This document shows positions 27,063 to 36,915 of a stretch of DNA of 64,000 bases, one piece after another (the stretch's first letter is position 1; each line of letters starts with the position of its first letter). A program made the translations under genes and the position numbers. The DNA comes from an uncultured Porphyromonas sp. (GTDB lineage: Bacteria; Bacteroidota; Bacteroidia; Bacteroidales; Porphyromonadaceae). The notes below the pieces were generated by a model. It was not told the origin of the DNA. It searched no databases and saw only the letters and a program-made list of their open reading frames with translations. The DNA is taken from NCBI GenBank assembly GCA_934364985.1, contig CAKRMU010000003.1, positions 62,001 through 126,000 on the forward strand, given 5' to 3'.

Positions 27063-28048
27063 CGCTTCGTTTTGCTTAATTGGTAGTTAATTATACCCGA
27101 AAGAACATCTCCGATATTCCTCCCATCAGCTCGGACTTGTTGTGGAATAAAGCTCGTAGCAGTCATACCCGGGGTGGTATTGACCTCCAGAAATACGGGA
27201 ATGCCATTGCGGATAATATAATCGACTCGTATGATACCCGATGCACCGAGATATCCGTATATCTCGCGGGTGAGTTGCTGTATTTGTGCAGTCATCTCTG
27301 GGGAAATCCGAGCCGGCGTTATCTCCTCTACGGCACCATTATACTTGGCATCGTAGTCAAAGAATGTCCCTTTTGGCACGACTTCCGTTACGGGTAAGAC
27401 GTGAAGGTTATCTACATCTCTAAACGCTCCACAGGTAACTTCAGTGCCAGTGATCAGGGCTTCCAAGAGTACTTCGTTAGCCTCCTCAAAAGCTCTTTGA
27501 ATGGCAGGAAGAAGGTCGCTTATCTCATCAACCCTTGTAGTAGCTACGCTACTACCGCCCACGTTGGGCTTAACAAAAACGGGTAGACCTATCTCCCTGG
27601 CTAGGTCTGATGGACTGAAATCGTCACCTTTATGTATCCTCACACTTGGAGCTATTTCGATGCCAAAGCTGTGAAGGAAGTGCTTGCAAAGGTATTTATT
27701 AAAGGTAAGGGCTCCTACCGCAGTAGGGCAACAGCTATATGGGATTCCGAGCATATCTAAGTACCCGGTGAGCAATCCGTCCTCGCCCGGGGTGCCATGA
27801 ATGGTAATGTATGCGAAATCAAAGGTGATATGATGACCCTTGTAGTCGAAAGAGAAATCGTTTCGGTCTATGGGGTAAATACCACCTTCGTACTCCACAA
27901 CCCACCTATCCCTCTGTATAATAATAGAGTAGATGTCAAAAGGATACCCCTCTAAAAAGTGCAAAATACCCTCACGGCTCTTCAGAGAGACCTCGTACTC
28001 GCTACTATATCCTCCCGCTATTAATGCTATCTTTAGTCGCTTTGTCAT
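27059..28048 (-). CDS. ddl: D-alanine--D-alanine ligase
   Basis: A 329-residue ATP-grasp enzyme joining two D-alanines for the peptidoglycan stem peptide. Visible are the N-terminal GGYSSEYEVSLKS, the central LPVFVKPNVGGSSVATTRV and the C-terminal EVNTTPGMTATSFIPQQ that binds metal and substrate. Length is normal. It overlaps rluD upstream and the acyltransferase downstream by 4 bases each. Confidence 0.96.
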   Translation of the reverse strand: MTKRLKIALIAGGYSSEYEVSLKSREGILHFLEGYPFDIYSIIIQRDRWVVEYEGGIYPIDRNDFSFDYKGHHITFDFAYITIHGTPGEDGLLTGYLDMLGIPYSCCPTAVGALTFNKYLCKHFLHSFGIEIAPSVRIHKGDDFSPSDLAREIGLPVFVKPNVGGSSVATTRVDEISDLLPAIQRAFEEANEVLLEALITGTEVTCGAFRDVDNLHVLPVTEVVPKGTFFDYDAKYNGAVEEITPARISPEMTAQIQQLTREIYGYLGASGIIRVDYIIRNGIPVFLEVNTTPGMTATSFIPQQVRADGRNIGDVLSGIINYQLSKTKR

Positions 28049-29133
28049 ATATTATCTGCTGTAATTACGCCTGCCTCTATATACCGACGCCACTTATCAA
28101 TAAGCTGACTCATGTCGTCGGGAAGTGGCGAAGTAAAATCCATCTGTTGCTTAAGTACGGGATGATAAAAGCCGAGTGTCTGTGCGTGTAAAGCCTGTCG
28201 TGGACATAGCTCAAAGCAGTTCTCGATAAACCTCTTATAGCTCGCAAATCGATTTCCTCTCAATATCTCATTCCCTCCATATCGCTCATCGTTAAAGATG
28301 GGATGCCCAAGGCTCTTGACGTGTGCCCTGATCTGGTGTGTCCGTCCTGTCTCAAGCCGGCACCGAATAAGTGAGACATATCCCAAGTTTTCTTCCTCCT
28401 TATAGTGGGTGATAGCTGTCTTACCCACTTCGCCCCCGTAGGGAAATGTGGTCATCACCATTCTATTCCTTGGGTCACGTGCCAGGTTACTTTGGATGGT
28501 ACCTACTGTCTCAGGCATTCGCCCCCACACTAGAGCTAAGTACTCTCGGTGTGTCGTTTTCTCAAAAAACTGTTTGGCTAATGCGGTGCGAGTCGTAGGC
28601 TCTTTAGCGATAAGCAAAAGTCCACTTGTGTCTTTGTCGATACGATGAACTAAACCCACTTCTGGATCATTGGCATCAAACGCAGGATAGTCTTTAAGGT
28701 GAAACGCTATGGCATTAAGTAGTGTGCCAGTGTAATTTCCGTGACCAGGATGTACGACCAAACCGGCCGGTTTATTAATCACCATTAAGTACTCATCCTC
28801 GTAAACGACATCAAGCGGAATATCCTCCGGACCTATCTGAAGCTCATAAGGCGGACGCTCTAATTTGAGTGCCACTCGATCCGATGGTCGTACTTTATAA
28901 TTTGATTTTACAGGGTTATCATTGACGTAAATGGCTCCTGCCTCAGCCGCTTGCTGGATTCGGTTGCGACTGACATTAGGCATCCTATCTACTAAAAAGC
29001 GATCAATGCGTATGGGCGTTTGTCCCTTATCAACAATGCATGTAAAATGCTCAAAAAGTTGAGGTGCGAGAGACTCGTCCTCAAAACCCTCTAAATCGTC
29101 CTCCTCTATATAGGGTGCTCTATTTTCTTGCAT
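28045..29133 (-). CDS. rluD: RluD-type 23S rRNA pseudouridine synthase
   Basis: A 362-residue enzyme that isomerises uridine in 23S rRNA. An S4 RNA-binding domain (IRIDRFLVDRMPNVSRNRIQQ, about 35-55) precedes the catalytic domain with the catalytic Asp in VHRIDKDTSGLLLIAK. The C-terminal KSLGHPIFNDERYGG is typical of the RluA family. The start at 29133 is chosen because the longer frame overlaps the PASTA stop. The exact uridines cannot be told. Confidence 0.93.
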   Translation of the reverse strand: MQENRAPYIEEDDLEGFEDESLAPQLFEHFTCIVDKGQTPIRIDRFLVDRMPNVSRNRIQQAAEAGAIYVNDNPVKSNYKVRPSDRVALKLERPPYELQIGPEDIPLDVVYEDEYLMVINKPAGLVVHPGHGNYTGTLLNAIAFHLKDYPAFDANDPEVGLVHRIDKDTSGLLLIAKEPTTRTALAKQFFEKTTHREYLALVWGRMPETVGTIQSNLARDPRNRMVMTTFPYGGEVGKTAITHYKEEENLGYVSLIRCRLETGRTHQIRAHVKSLGHPIFNDERYGGNEILRGNRFASYKRFIENCFELCPRQALHAQTLGFYHPVLKQQMDFTSPLPDDMSQLIDKWRRYIEAGVITADNI

Positions 29134-29138
29134 CGCTA

Positions 29139-29834
29139 TTAAAACCAATCCTCTCCGTCACCTTCAGGGTCTGCTGTAGGCTCCTCATGTGTAGGCATAT
29201 CCTCAGAAGAGTTGATCCCCTCCATCACTAAGCTATCCAGCATAGCTGCCTGATAGGCATCAGAGGAAGATACTTCAACTGTCAAACGCTCGTTATAGGG
29301 TACGCGATCTCCTGGCATTAGGTATCTGCCTGATGCATCCTTAATCCGAAGCACGAGGAGGTTATGCTCCCCGGGGACATACTCCTTAATGATATCCACA
29401 AAGCCTGCTCCCTTGAGCATCATCTCTACCGAACGCTCTGACAGCTCCTGATATTGGGGAATCCTTATCATCTTAGCACTCATAGTATTGACCGTGACAT
29501 AGATCACTCGGTTGCTCTTAATCAATGCTCCGGCTTTGGGCGTTGTCTCTATAATAACACCTGGGGCCTTACCCTCAACATATAGAGAGTCCGTCACCTC
29601 CATTAGCAATTTATCAGCCCTGAGACACATCTCGGCTTCCTCTTGAGTCATACCTTTGATATCAGGAAGCCTGAAAGCCTTGTCGTGCTTGGTATATATA
29701 TCTAAAAACCACATAGCGCCCCATAGCAATAGCAGTCCTGCTACCACAATCAGTCCAATATTAAGGAGAATGGTTTTCCACCCGGCACGCTTGCTTTTGG
29801 GTTGCTCTGTATCTTGCGTTGTCTTATTATCCAT
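29139..29834 (-). CDS. membrane-anchored PASTA-domain protein without a kinase domain
   Basis: A 231-residue protein: a short basic cytoplasmic N-terminus, one membrane helix (about 22-46), then PASTA repeats (about 52-117, 118-190) with FRLPDIKGMTQEEAEMCLRA and PGVIIETTPKAGALI. An acidic tail closes it. PASTA domains bind peptidoglycan or muropeptides and usually sit on Ser/Thr kinases or penicillin-binding proteins; neither is present. Its place before rluD and ddl suggests a wall-related role. It is the first gene of the operon. Confidence 0.9.
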   Translation of the reverse strand: MDNKTTQDTEQPKSKRAGWKTILLNIGLIVVAGLLLLWGAMWFLDIYTKHDKAFRLPDIKGMTQEEAEMCLRADKLLMEVTDSLYVEGKAPGVIIETTPKAGALIKSNRVIYVTVNTMSAKMIRIPQYQELSERSVEMMLKGAGFVDIIKEYVPGEHNLLVLRIKDASGRYLMPGDRVPYNERLTVEVSSSDAYQAAMLDSLVMEGINSSEDMPTHEEPTADPEGDGEDWF

Positions 29835-29876
29835 CGTTGCTATCTAATATCTATTCAAGAGCAAATAATTCATTGC

Positions 29877-29884
29877 CAAATGTA
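29877..29884 (-). promoter_or_regulatory. -7 box of the PASTA-rluD-ddl operon
   Basis: TACATTTG on the - strand fits TAnnTTTG; no clear -33 TTTG. The leader would be about 36 bases. Array 4 begins 50 bases upstream. Confidence 0.5.
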
Positions 29885-29934
29885 CCACTTAATTATGATA
29901 TGTGTCCTATTCCTTAACTGAAACCTATGAAAAA

Positions 29935-30020
29935 CAGATACCTGATATTAGGTGAAACGAATACCCTATATTCGCCTTGACGGATACCAAGTATTAGTCA
30001 AGACGAATATAGGGTATTCG
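29935..30020. repeat. Array 4: four 17-bp near-palindromes at 23-bp period
   Basis: Units start at 29935, 29958, 29981 and 30004. Units 2 (cgaataccctatattcg) and 4 (cgaatatagggtattcg) are exact reverse complements. Spacers are gtgaaa, ccttga, tcaaga. Read on the - strand the last unit is followed by TTTTT. It lies between the receptor-like gene and the PASTA promoter. Confidence 0.9.
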
Positions 30021-30104
30021 TTTAAGCGAAGAAAGGCTAACCTCCATGAGGGATGAGTCACCCTCTTTATGTCGCAATAGCTCAAGGGCTTCTGAAAATC
30101 TGGA

Positions 30105-32510
30105 TCAGAAACGACGCTCTATATCTCTTGTCGCTCTCTGTGACCGATATGTCGATCTGTCTTTGGCATCGGAGAACTTATACGAAATGGAGAAATAGAG
30201 GGTGGGGTTATCGTAATTATTATTGAAAGAAATCGAGTAACCATCTCGATAGCTTACACCATTATAACCGGAGTTTAAGAGATATAATCCTGCGACAGAG
30301 AGAGCTAACCGCCTATTTAGCATATAGAAACTCATCCCAAGGTCAAGGTTGTATTGTGGCTCGACAGTCGCAATGGTTGTTTTTGTCCTCCCCACGTAAT
30401 CTCCTGCTATGTACCCGGTCCAGGTACGGCTTTTATTGAACGCGAAATCAAGATAACCATTTAATCCCCATTCGTTACTTACCGCTTTTGGAAGTAAGTG
30501 CTTACTATTTGAGGTATAAGTATTTCTACCATAATAGCCGTCAATACTGAATGTCAACCAGCTCCATTTATCAAAATAATAGCCTGCTTCTATGCCTGTA
30601 AATAGATTATTCTGTGCATTCTCTACCTGAGTATATACATCATTGCCCTGAAGAGTAGAGACAGAGACGATTACATTATTACCCTTACGAATACGCCCTT
30701 TTAGCGATAACGCCCCTGCATATGTATAACCGAGACTGGCAGTATAATCGATTTGAGGCTTTAGCTCTATATTCCCTCTGTAAAAGGTATGCTCGCTTAT
30801 CTGCCAAACGAAAGGATTAAGATCTTGAAACTTAGGGTGGATAATGGCACTATTCAATAGTAACGTCAACTGGTGCCTATCGTCAAAAGTATAGCTGGTA
30901 TGTATCGTAGGTAACCAAGCATCGTGCGACCTTGAGACATCGGGGATGTCAGGAGAAAGATTATCTAACTGCTGAAGCTGTGATTTTGTCCTTACATACC
31001 TAACACCCAGTCTCAGCCAAAAATAGTCATTAATGTGGAGCGTACTACTTATGTAGGGTATTACCATAAGCTCTTCCCACTCAATCCTATTTCTCTGCCC
31101 GCTAAGATAGGGCCATTGAGCATATCTCTGCTCATGAGCCCTAAGATTATTAGTCGAAGTCCACGAAACCTTAACCCCTGTATCAAGGAGGTATTTATGT
31201 GCACTATCTAAAAAGATAGTATAGTCATTATTAAAACTGATACCCGAAGTCTTCAGTTCATTTTTTTCGGAATAGATCAGAAATGGTTTTGGCTCAGGTG
31301 AGATCTTCCCTTGGTACTTCGTAAGGGCATCATTAGCAAGATGATAATAGGATAGCTCTGCCCACGCAAGGCATTTCTCCTTAAAATTGGTCTCCCAATA
31401 GGCAGTTGTCGTAAAACGTGGTTCCGTAGCTTTATAGCCATTATCATTAATTACTACCCTCTCCGGGTATGTCTTTGACGCCGTTATCTCTTCGCTATCA
31501 AACTGATTGTCATAGCTCTTTTTATTCCACGCAATCGTGACACCGAATAGTTTTTTATCGCTATACTCGTACTGCAAAGTCCCCCTTAATCCGCCGAAAT
31601 TATACTTTCCTTTTGATGGAGTATACGACTTATACTGGTACTCATCGCCCACGTACGCCATCTTTTCTTCGTAATCCGAAGCATTAAAGTTGGAACTCGG
31701 AGCAATCGAAGCAAATAATCCTTTATGGTTATAAAGTAATGAACCATAGCCCCCGTACCTATAATTATACTCACCGCCATACATCTCCTCAGAGCCGATT
31801 ACCCCTCCAAAATACTCCTTAAATACCGAAACAGTATGAAGCACAATCATAGCTGTATTGCCATCAGGGTCATATCTGAGTGGCGGTTGAGTGATGACCT
31901 CCACACGCTCAATCAGACTGGCATCGTAGCCCTTTAGGACATTCGCGACCTCGGAAGTCTCTACACGTTGCAAGACATTACCTACTTTAACCAAGACTTT
32001 TGTCTTACCTATAACAGAGAGTTGATTGTCTTTCACCTGTACCTTTGGCAACATCTTAAGGAGATCTAATGCGTCATTTGCAAACTCTCTTAGGTCACTT
32101 ACATTAACCGAAAAACCATCCGGCTGGGTACGAACCTTTAAAAGATTGCCCTGAACGACTACCATTTGTAGCTCCTTAGCACTCTCCTCAAGTGTAATCT
32201 TTCCTATATTCGTTTCGCCCTGAGTAAGTTGAATCTCTTTGAAATACAGCTCATATCCCAAAAAGCTAACGCCTAAAATGTACGACCCGGGAGTGCAACT
32301 AATCGAGAATTGCCCCTCCTCGTCGCTAACACCAAAGACTGCAATTTCTTGTGTTTCTCGGTCACTTATCAAAAAAACTGACGCACCTACTAAGGGACCC
32401 TGCTCATCACAAATCACCCCCGTAAGTGTACCACTCGGACTTTGCCCCATAGTAGCTATCGCACTTAATGAAAGTAAGATGGCACAAACACACTCATACA
32501 ATCTCCTCAT
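30105..32510 (-). CDS. outer-membrane beta-barrel protein with carboxypeptidase-like N-terminal domain (TonB-receptor-like)
   Basis: An 801-residue outer-membrane protein. A signal peptide (MRRLYECVCAILLSLSAIA) is followed by a CarboxypepD_reg-like domain (about 25-110; GVICDEQGPLVGASVFL). A plug-like region comes next (LKMLPKVQVKDNQLSVIGKT), then a barrel of about 550 residues rich in alternating aromatic strands. This matches the 'outer membrane beta-barrel family' group related to TonB-dependent receptors. No SusD partner or regulator is adjacent, so the substrate is unknown. Start 32510 is chosen to begin the signal peptide. Confidence 0.85.
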   Translation of the reverse strand: MRRLYECVCAILLSLSAIATMGQSPSGTLTGVICDEQGPLVGASVFLISDRETQEIAVFGVSDEEGQFSISCTPGSYILGVSFLGYELYFKEIQLTQGETNIGKITLEESAKELQMVVVQGNLLKVRTQPDGFSVNVSDLREFANDALDLLKMLPKVQVKDNQLSVIGKTKVLVKVGNVLQRVETSEVANVLKGYDASLIERVEVITQPPLRYDPDGNTAMIVLHTVSVFKEYFGGVIGSEEMYGGEYNYRYGGYGSLLYNHKGLFASIAPSSNFNASDYEEKMAYVGDEYQYKSYTPSKGKYNFGGLRGTLQYEYSDKKLFGVTIAWNKKSYDNQFDSEEITASKTYPERVVINDNGYKATEPRFTTTAYWETNFKEKCLAWAELSYYHLANDALTKYQGKISPEPKPFLIYSEKNELKTSGISFNNDYTIFLDSAHKYLLDTGVKVSWTSTNNLRAHEQRYAQWPYLSGQRNRIEWEELMVIPYISSTLHINDYFWLRLGVRYVRTKSQLQQLDNLSPDIPDVSRSHDAWLPTIHTSYTFDDRHQLTLLLNSAIIHPKFQDLNPFVWQISEHTFYRGNIELKPQIDYTASLGYTYAGALSLKGRIRKGNNVIVSVSTLQGNDVYTQVENAQNNLFTGIEAGYYFDKWSWLTFSIDGYYGRNTYTSNSKHLLPKAVSNEWGLNGYLDFAFNKSRTWTGYIAGDYVGRTKTTIATVEPQYNLDLGMSFYMLNRRLALSVAGLYLLNSGYNGVSYRDGYSISFNNNYDNPTLYFSISYKFSDAKDRSTYRSQRATRDIERRF

Positions 32511-32522
32511 ACTCTGGATCAA

Positions 32523-32676
32523 TAATTATTTCAATTTAATAAAAATTTCAATTCCTTTAAAGCATATTTAGTCGCTCTAAATTCTCGCCTCGTCAGTTCC
32601 ATAAGTCACTTACAACAAAAGAAATGCTATTTCTATCAAAATCGAAATATAGTAGAATAGAATATCGATATAAAAC
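32523..32676. other. gap upstream of the receptor-like gene
   Basis: AT-rich non-coding sequence. I found no TAnnTTTG promoter for the receptor-like gene and no repeat array here. Confidence 0.4.
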
Positions 32677-32728
32677 GACAACGGCTACACAGAGATACTA
32701 ATAATAGAATCACTATGTAGCCGTCATT
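32677..32728 (-). terminator. candidate terminator after rpsN
   Basis: A 9-bp stem (acggctaca 32681-32689 with tgtagccgt 32716-32724) with a 26-base loop that can pair further inside. On the - strand the sequence after it is TGTCGTTTTA. It would end the rpsL-rpsN unit, which in most genomes would run on into rpsH. Confidence 0.55.
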
Positions 32729-32785
32729 GATCTCTACGACATATAGAGACCTACATGCTAAACCATAACTATCGGACGCGAAGTC

Positions 32786-33055
32786 TTACCAGCTGGCTTT
32801 CTTTACTCCTGGAATAAGCCCTTTTGAAGCCATCTCACGGAATTGAATCCTTGAGATACCAAAGAGTCTTATATAGCCCTTTGGCCTACCAGTGATATTG
32901 CAACGATTGTGAAGACGCACGGGGCTGGCATTCTTAGGAAGCTTCTGAAGACCTTCGTAGTCTCCTTCGGCTTTAAGCTGAGCCCGCTTGGCAGCATATT
33001 TTGCTACCATAGCTGCTCTTTTACGCTCACGTGCCTTCATTGATTCTTTTGCCAT
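32786..33055 (-). CDS. rpsN: 30S ribosomal protein S14
   Basis: An 89-residue S14 of the longer, zinc-independent type: the CxxC pairs of the short zinc form are absent, and [43 protein letters not shown] C-terminal features ([17 protein letters not shown]) are present. It assembles into the head of the 30S subunit. It is the last gene of this block; rpsH, which normally follows, is 24 kb away at 57.2-57.6 kb. Confidence 0.97.
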   Translation of the reverse strand: MAKESMKARERKRAAMVAKYAAKRAQLKAEGDYEGLQKLPKNASPVRLHNRCNITGRPKGYIRLFGISRIQFREMASKGLIPGVKKASW

Positions 33056-33073
33056 ATTCCTCTATTTCCTCAG

Positions 33074-33625
33074 TTAGTTTTCGTTCTTCTTAAATGGGAT
33101 ACCAAACTCCTTAAGGAGTGCATAACCCTCTTCGTCAGTCTTAGCTGTAGTCACAAAAGTAATATTCATACCCATAATCTTTGTGATACTATCAAGATTG
33201 ATTTCAGGGAAAATGATCTGCTCGGTAATACCCAATGTATAATTACCACGACCATCGAGATTGCTTCCCACACCTTTGAAGTCACGGATACGTGGAAGTG
33301 CAATACGAATCAACCTCTCAAGGAACTCATACATCTTATCTCTCCTAAGGGTAACCATCACACCGATAGGCATACCTTTACGGAGCTTAAAATTGGAGAT
33401 ATCCTTTTTAGAGTAGGTAACTACTGGCTTCTGACCAGTAATAGTAGCGAGCTCACCCTGTGCTATCTCTATGATTTTCTTATCGGCAGTAGCATCACCA
33501 AGACCCTGATTCACTACAATCTTAGTGAGCTTGGGTACTTGCATAATGCTGGTGTAGCCAAATTGCTTCATTAGCAGAGGTACGATGCGCTCGTTATAGT
33601 CTTTCTTTAAATTATCTGTAGCCAT
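33074..33625 (-). CDS. rplE: 50S ribosomal protein L5
   Basis: A 183-residue L5, a 5S rRNA-binding protein of the central protuberance, with [11 protein letters not shown] and [11 protein letters not shown] motifs. ATG 33625 (MATDNLKK) is chosen over the longer frame because it matches the usual N-terminus. It lies between rplX and rpsN in the standard order. Confidence 0.97.
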   Translation of the reverse strand: MATDNLKKDYNERIVPLLMKQFGYTSIMQVPKLTKIVVNQGLGDATADKKIIEIAQGELATITGQKPVVTYSKKDISNFKLRKGMPIGVMVTLRRDKMYEFLERLIRIALPRIRDFKGVGSNLDGRGNYTLGITEQIIFPEINLDSITKIMGMNITFVTTAKTDEEGYALLKEFGIPFKKNEN

Positions 33626-33650
33626 CTCTCTATCAGCTATTAGCATTAAT

Positions 33651-33971
33651 TTACTTCAGTATGTCGCCAGACTTCTTAGAGTAGCGCTCAAGCTTACCCT
33701 CATCATTTCTGCGACGCCCCACTCTTGTGGGTGCACCTGTCTTAGGATCTACTGGGTTAAGATTGGAAATATGTATGGATGCCTCTTTGTGCACCATGCC
33801 TCCTTGTGGATGCTGAGCAGTGGGCTTAGTCCTCTTAGTGATCATATTCAATCCCTCAACTACAGCACGGCTCTTTTTGGTATCCACCATCAGCACCCTG
33901 CCTTTCTTACCCTTATCATTACCTGCATTTACAAATACAGTATCGCCCTTTTTAATATGAAATTTTGCCAT
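33651..33971 (-). CDS. rplX: 50S ribosomal protein L24
   Basis: A 106-residue L24, an early assembly protein of the 50S subunit, with the KOW motif [20 protein letters not shown] at the N-terminus and [14 protein letters not shown] in the second half. Standard position between rplN and rplE. Confidence 0.97.
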   Translation of the reverse strand: MAKFHIKKGDTVFVNAGNDKGKKGRVLMVDTKKSRAVVEGLNMITKRTKPTAQHPQGGMVHKEASIHISNLNPVDPKTGAPTRVGRRRNDEGKLERYSKKSGDILK

Positions 33972-33990
33972 TGTCTTTACATCGATTTCA

Positions 33991-34356
33991 TTAGAGCACT
34001 TCAGGTGCTAGTGAGACAACCTTCATATTCACAGCACGTATCTCGCGTGCTACAGGACCAAATATACGTGTAGCACGTATATCACCAGCAGCATTAAGGA
34101 GTACACATGCGTTCTCATCGAAGCGTATGTACGACCCATCAGCACGGCGAATCTCTTTTTTAGTCCTTACGATCAAAGCTTTTGAGACGGCACCTTTCTT
34201 TACATCGCTACCAGGGATTGCACTCTTTACGGAGACAACTATGACATCACCGATGGATGCATATCTCCGACGAGTACCGCCCAGCACGCGGATGCAGAGT
34301 ACCTCTTTGGCACCGCTATTATCAGCTACAGCTAGTCTTGACTCTTGTTGTATCAT
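33991..34356 (-). CDS. rplN: 50S ribosomal protein L14
   Basis: A 121-residue L14 starting [20 protein letters not shown], with the signature [20 protein letters not shown] and ending FGPVAREIR. It forms part of the subunit interface with L19. Normal length and position. Confidence 0.98.
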   Translation of the reverse strand: MIQQESRLAVADNSGAKEVLCIRVLGGTRRRYASIGDVIVVSVKSAIPGSDVKKGAVSKALIVRTKKEIRRADGSYIRFDENACVLLNAAGDIRATRIFGPVAREIRAVNMKVVSLAPEVL

Positions 34357-34391
34357 AATAGAATACTCTACAAATCTGCAATAATAATTCC

Positions 34392-34649
34392 TTACTTCGC
34401 TCTCTCAACGATCTGGATCACTCTCCAGCGTTTGGTACGGCTTAGAGGTCTTGTCTCCATAATCCTAACGATGTCACCTTCGTTACACTCGTTATTCTCA
34501 TCGTGAGCGTGGAATTTCTTAGTCTTATTCACAAACTTTCCGTAAATTGGATGTTTCTCTTTCCACTTCACAGATACTGTGACAGACTTATCCATCTTAT
34601 TGCTGGAAACGATGCCTTGTCTTACCTTTCTTAAACTTCTATTTTCCAT
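34392..34649 (-). CDS. rpsQ: 30S ribosomal protein S17
   Basis: An 85-residue S17, a primary 16S rRNA-binding protein, with [20 protein letters not shown] and the [19 protein letters not shown] C-terminal signature ([13 protein letters not shown]). Normal length and position between rpmC and rplN. Confidence 0.97.
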   Translation of the reverse strand: MENRSLRKVRQGIVSSNKMDKSVTVSVKWKEKHPIYGKFVNKTKKFHAHDENNECNEGDIVRIMETRPLSRTKRWRVIQIVERAK

Positions 34650-34664
34650 CTCTTAGAGCGACTC

Positions 34665-34874
34665 TTATTCGTTAACACTTGCGTTCTGAACGCTCTTCTC
34701 GTTGAAGATCGTACGGAGACGAGCCACGAGCTTACGTTGATCATTAAGCATTGAAGGTTTATCTAAAGGACTTACCCTATGCTGTAGCATTAGCTTTTGA
34801 TACTTTACAGTCTCTGTCTCTATTCTCTCCTTTAGCTCTTGCACCGAGAGATCTCTTAATTCACTATTCTTCAT
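34665..34874 (-). CDS. rpmC: 50S ribosomal protein L29
   Basis: A 69-residue L29, located at the exit of the nascent-peptide tunnel near L23. The N-terminus MKNSELRDLSVQELKERIE is typical and fixes the start at 34874 rather than the longer frame to 34934, which would overlap rplP. Confidence 0.96.
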   Translation of the reverse strand: MKNSELRDLSVQELKERIETETVKYQKLMLQHRVSPLDKPSMLNDQRKLVARLRTIFNEKSVQNASVNE

Positions 34875-34905
34875 ATTATATATTCCAAATATCTCGGTAC
34901 AAAAA

Positions 34906-35325
34906 TCAATATTCGTAATCGCGACGTACCACAAACTTCGTGGTCACAGGTAGCTTTTGTGCTGCTAAACGAAGTGCCTCTTTGGCGACCTCGTAACTTA
35001 CACCCTCTACTTCAAATAGCATACGTCCAGGAGTCACAGGAGCAACAAACCCCTCAGGGTTACCCTTACCCTTACCCATACGTACCTCTGCAGGCTTAGC
35101 TGTAATAGGCTTGTCTGGGAAAATGCGTACCCATACCTGACCTTGACGCTGCATATACCTCGTAACAGCGATACGTGCCGCCTCTATTTGGCGACCAGTT
35201 ATCCAGCAAGTCTGAAGCGACTTGATGCCAAAAGAACCGAACGCAAGCTGATTACCACGATGGGCCTCACCTTTCATACGACCTTTCTGCTGTCTTCTGA
35301 ATTTGGTCTTTTTTGGTTGTAACAT
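34906..35325 (-). CDS. rplP: 50S ribosomal protein L16
   Basis: A 139-residue L16, near the A-site of the peptidyl-transferase centre, with [19 protein letters not shown] at the start and the [15 protein letters not shown] signature. Normal length and position. Confidence 0.98.
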   Translation of the reverse strand: MLQPKKTKFRRQQKGRMKGEAHRGNQLAFGSFGIKSLQTCWITGRQIEAARIAVTRYMQRQGQVWVRIFPDKPITAKPAEVRMGKGKGNPEGFVAPVTPGRMLFEVEGVSYEVAKEALRLAAQKLPVTTKFVVRRDYEY

Positions 35326-35368
35326 ATCTTATGTCCGTTATTTCTAATTATACTTCTTGGGTAGGTGA

Positions 35369-36127
35369 TTAACGAGCTTGACGCTCTCCACGGCCACTGC
35401 GACCACCTCTACGACGGCCACCGCGACCGCCTCTATTACCACCCTCACGACGTTGGCGATTATCGCGTTGTTGTGAGAAATCAGGTGAAAGATCGCGTTT
35501 CTCATACACTTCACCCATACATACCCAAACCTTCACTCCGATAGCACCTACCTTAGTACGTGCTTCCTCAAGTGCATAGTCGATATCTGCTCTAAGTGTA
35601 TGCAGAGGCGTACGCCCCTCCTTAAACATCTCACTACGAGCCATCTCCGCACCATTTAGCCTACCGCTAAGCTGTACCTTAATTCCTTCGGATCCAGAAC
35701 GCATAGCATTACTAACTGCTTGCTTTACAGCTCTACGATAGTTCATACGCCCCTCTAGTTGACGTGCAATATTATCTGCTACAATCGTAGCATCAACATC
35801 TGGACGACGTATCTCAAAGATATTAATCTGAACTTCCTTATCTGTAAAGCGTTTGAGTTCCTCACGAAGTTTATCGACTTCTGAGCCGCCCCTACCAATT
35901 ATATGACCAGGACGAGCCGTACAAATAGTAATAGTGACGAGCTTTAATGTACGCTCAATCACAATCTTGGATACACTGGCACGAGCTAAGCGAGCCTCTA
36001 AATAGGTACGTAGCTTGTAGTCCTCAAGTAAGGTATCTGCAAGATTGTCTTTCTTGCCAAACCAATTAGAGTCCCAGCCCCTAACGATTCCTAAGCGATT
36101 GCTTATTGGATTAGTCTTTTGTCCCAT
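35369..36127 (-). CDS. rpsC: 30S ribosomal protein S3
   Basis: A 252-residue S3 forming the mRNA entry tunnel with S4 and S5. It has the N-terminal [10 protein letters not shown], the KH motif [20 protein letters not shown] and the C-terminal domain. The last 35 residues are an Arg/Gly-rich tail ([19 protein letters not shown]) beyond the E. coli length. Confidence 0.97.
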   Translation of the reverse strand: MGQKTNPISNRLGIVRGWDSNWFGKKDNLADTLLEDYKLRTYLEARLARASVSKIVIERTLKLVTITICTARPGHIIGRGGSEVDKLREELKRFTDKEVQINIFEIRRPDVDATIVADNIARQLEGRMNYRRAVKQAVSNAMRSGSEGIKVQLSGRLNGAEMARSEMFKEGRTPLHTLRADIDYALEEARTKVGAIGVKVWVCMGEVYEKRDLSPDFSQQRDNRQRREGGNRGGRGGRRRGGRSGRGERQAR

Positions 36128-36151
36128 CTACAAATTATTTGCTTAGTGTGC

Positions 36152-36559
36152 TTAAATCTCCTCCACCTGAGGGAGTGTATCTACAAATATAGTGAGGTGA
36201 TTGCTTCTTTTACGAATACGACAACCTCTACCCTGTGCTCTCGGACGTAAACGCTTAAGTGTTACACCTTCGTCTACATATATCTTCGAGATATATAGCT
36301 CGCCTTCATCAGCTTGGCGATCATTCTTTTGCTCCCAATTAGAGATAGCACTTCTTAGGAGCTTCTCTACTGGTTGAGCGGCTTGCTTGCTAGAATACTT
36401 CAGTATGCCTAAAGCTTTATTCACCTCCATACCACGTACCATATCCGCTACCAAACGCATCTTACGTGGAGAGGAAGGGATATTGACAAGCCTAGCGAAG
36501 TACTGAGTACTTTGAGCTTCTTTACGTTGCTCAGCGGCTAGCTTCTTCCTTTTACCCAT
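36152..36559 (-). CDS. rplV: 50S ribosomal protein L22
   Basis: A 135-residue L22, which lines the exit tunnel. It shows the family core [20 protein letters not shown] and the C-terminal [20 protein letters not shown]. Slightly longer than the 110 residues of E. coli, with a charged N-terminal extension. Confidence 0.97.
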   Translation of the reverse strand: MGKRKKLAAEQRKEAQSTQYFARLVNIPSSPRKMRLVADMVRGMEVNKALGILKYSSKQAAQPVEKLLRSAISNWEQKNDRQADEGELYISKIYVDEGVTLKRLRPRAQGRGCRIRKRSNHLTIFVDTLPQVEEI

Positions 36560-36604
36560 ATTAGTTACTTATCTATATGTTTATTTAGTCCCGTGGTGGG
36601 GTTA

Positions 36605-36868
36605 TTAACGATTACCACTGTGTCCACGGAAGGTACGAGTAGGAGCAAACTCTCCTAATTTATGACCAACCATATTCTCAGTTATAAATACTGGGATAAA
36701 CTTATTCCCATTATGTACAGCAATAGTATGCCCTACGAAGTCTGGCGAAATCATTGAGGCACGGCTCCAAGTCTTAATGACATTCTTTTTACCGCTCTCA
36801 TTCATCTCCAGTACGCGCTTTTCTAGCTTAAGCTCGATGTAGGGACCTTTCTTTAATGAACGACTCAT
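36605..36868 (-). CDS. rpsS: 30S ribosomal protein S19
   Basis: An 87-residue S19 of the 30S head, opening [19 protein letters not shown] and containing [18 protein letters not shown]. It contacts S13 and is the protein RimM works with. Normal length and position. Confidence 0.98.
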   Translation of the reverse strand: MSRSLKKGPYIELKLEKRVLEMNESGKKNVIKTWSRASMISPDFVGHTIAVHNGNKFIPVFITENMVGHKLGEFAPTRTFRGHSGNR

Positions 36869-36915
36869 ATCTAAATTCAGTCTATTAATTTATTCTATCC
36901 TTATCGCTTCAGCAC

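Noticed and set aside
30030..30075. Small GAGGG/CCCTC hairpin downstream of the receptor-like gene as its terminator
   Set aside because: Only five pairs and no T tract on the - strand; too weak to call.
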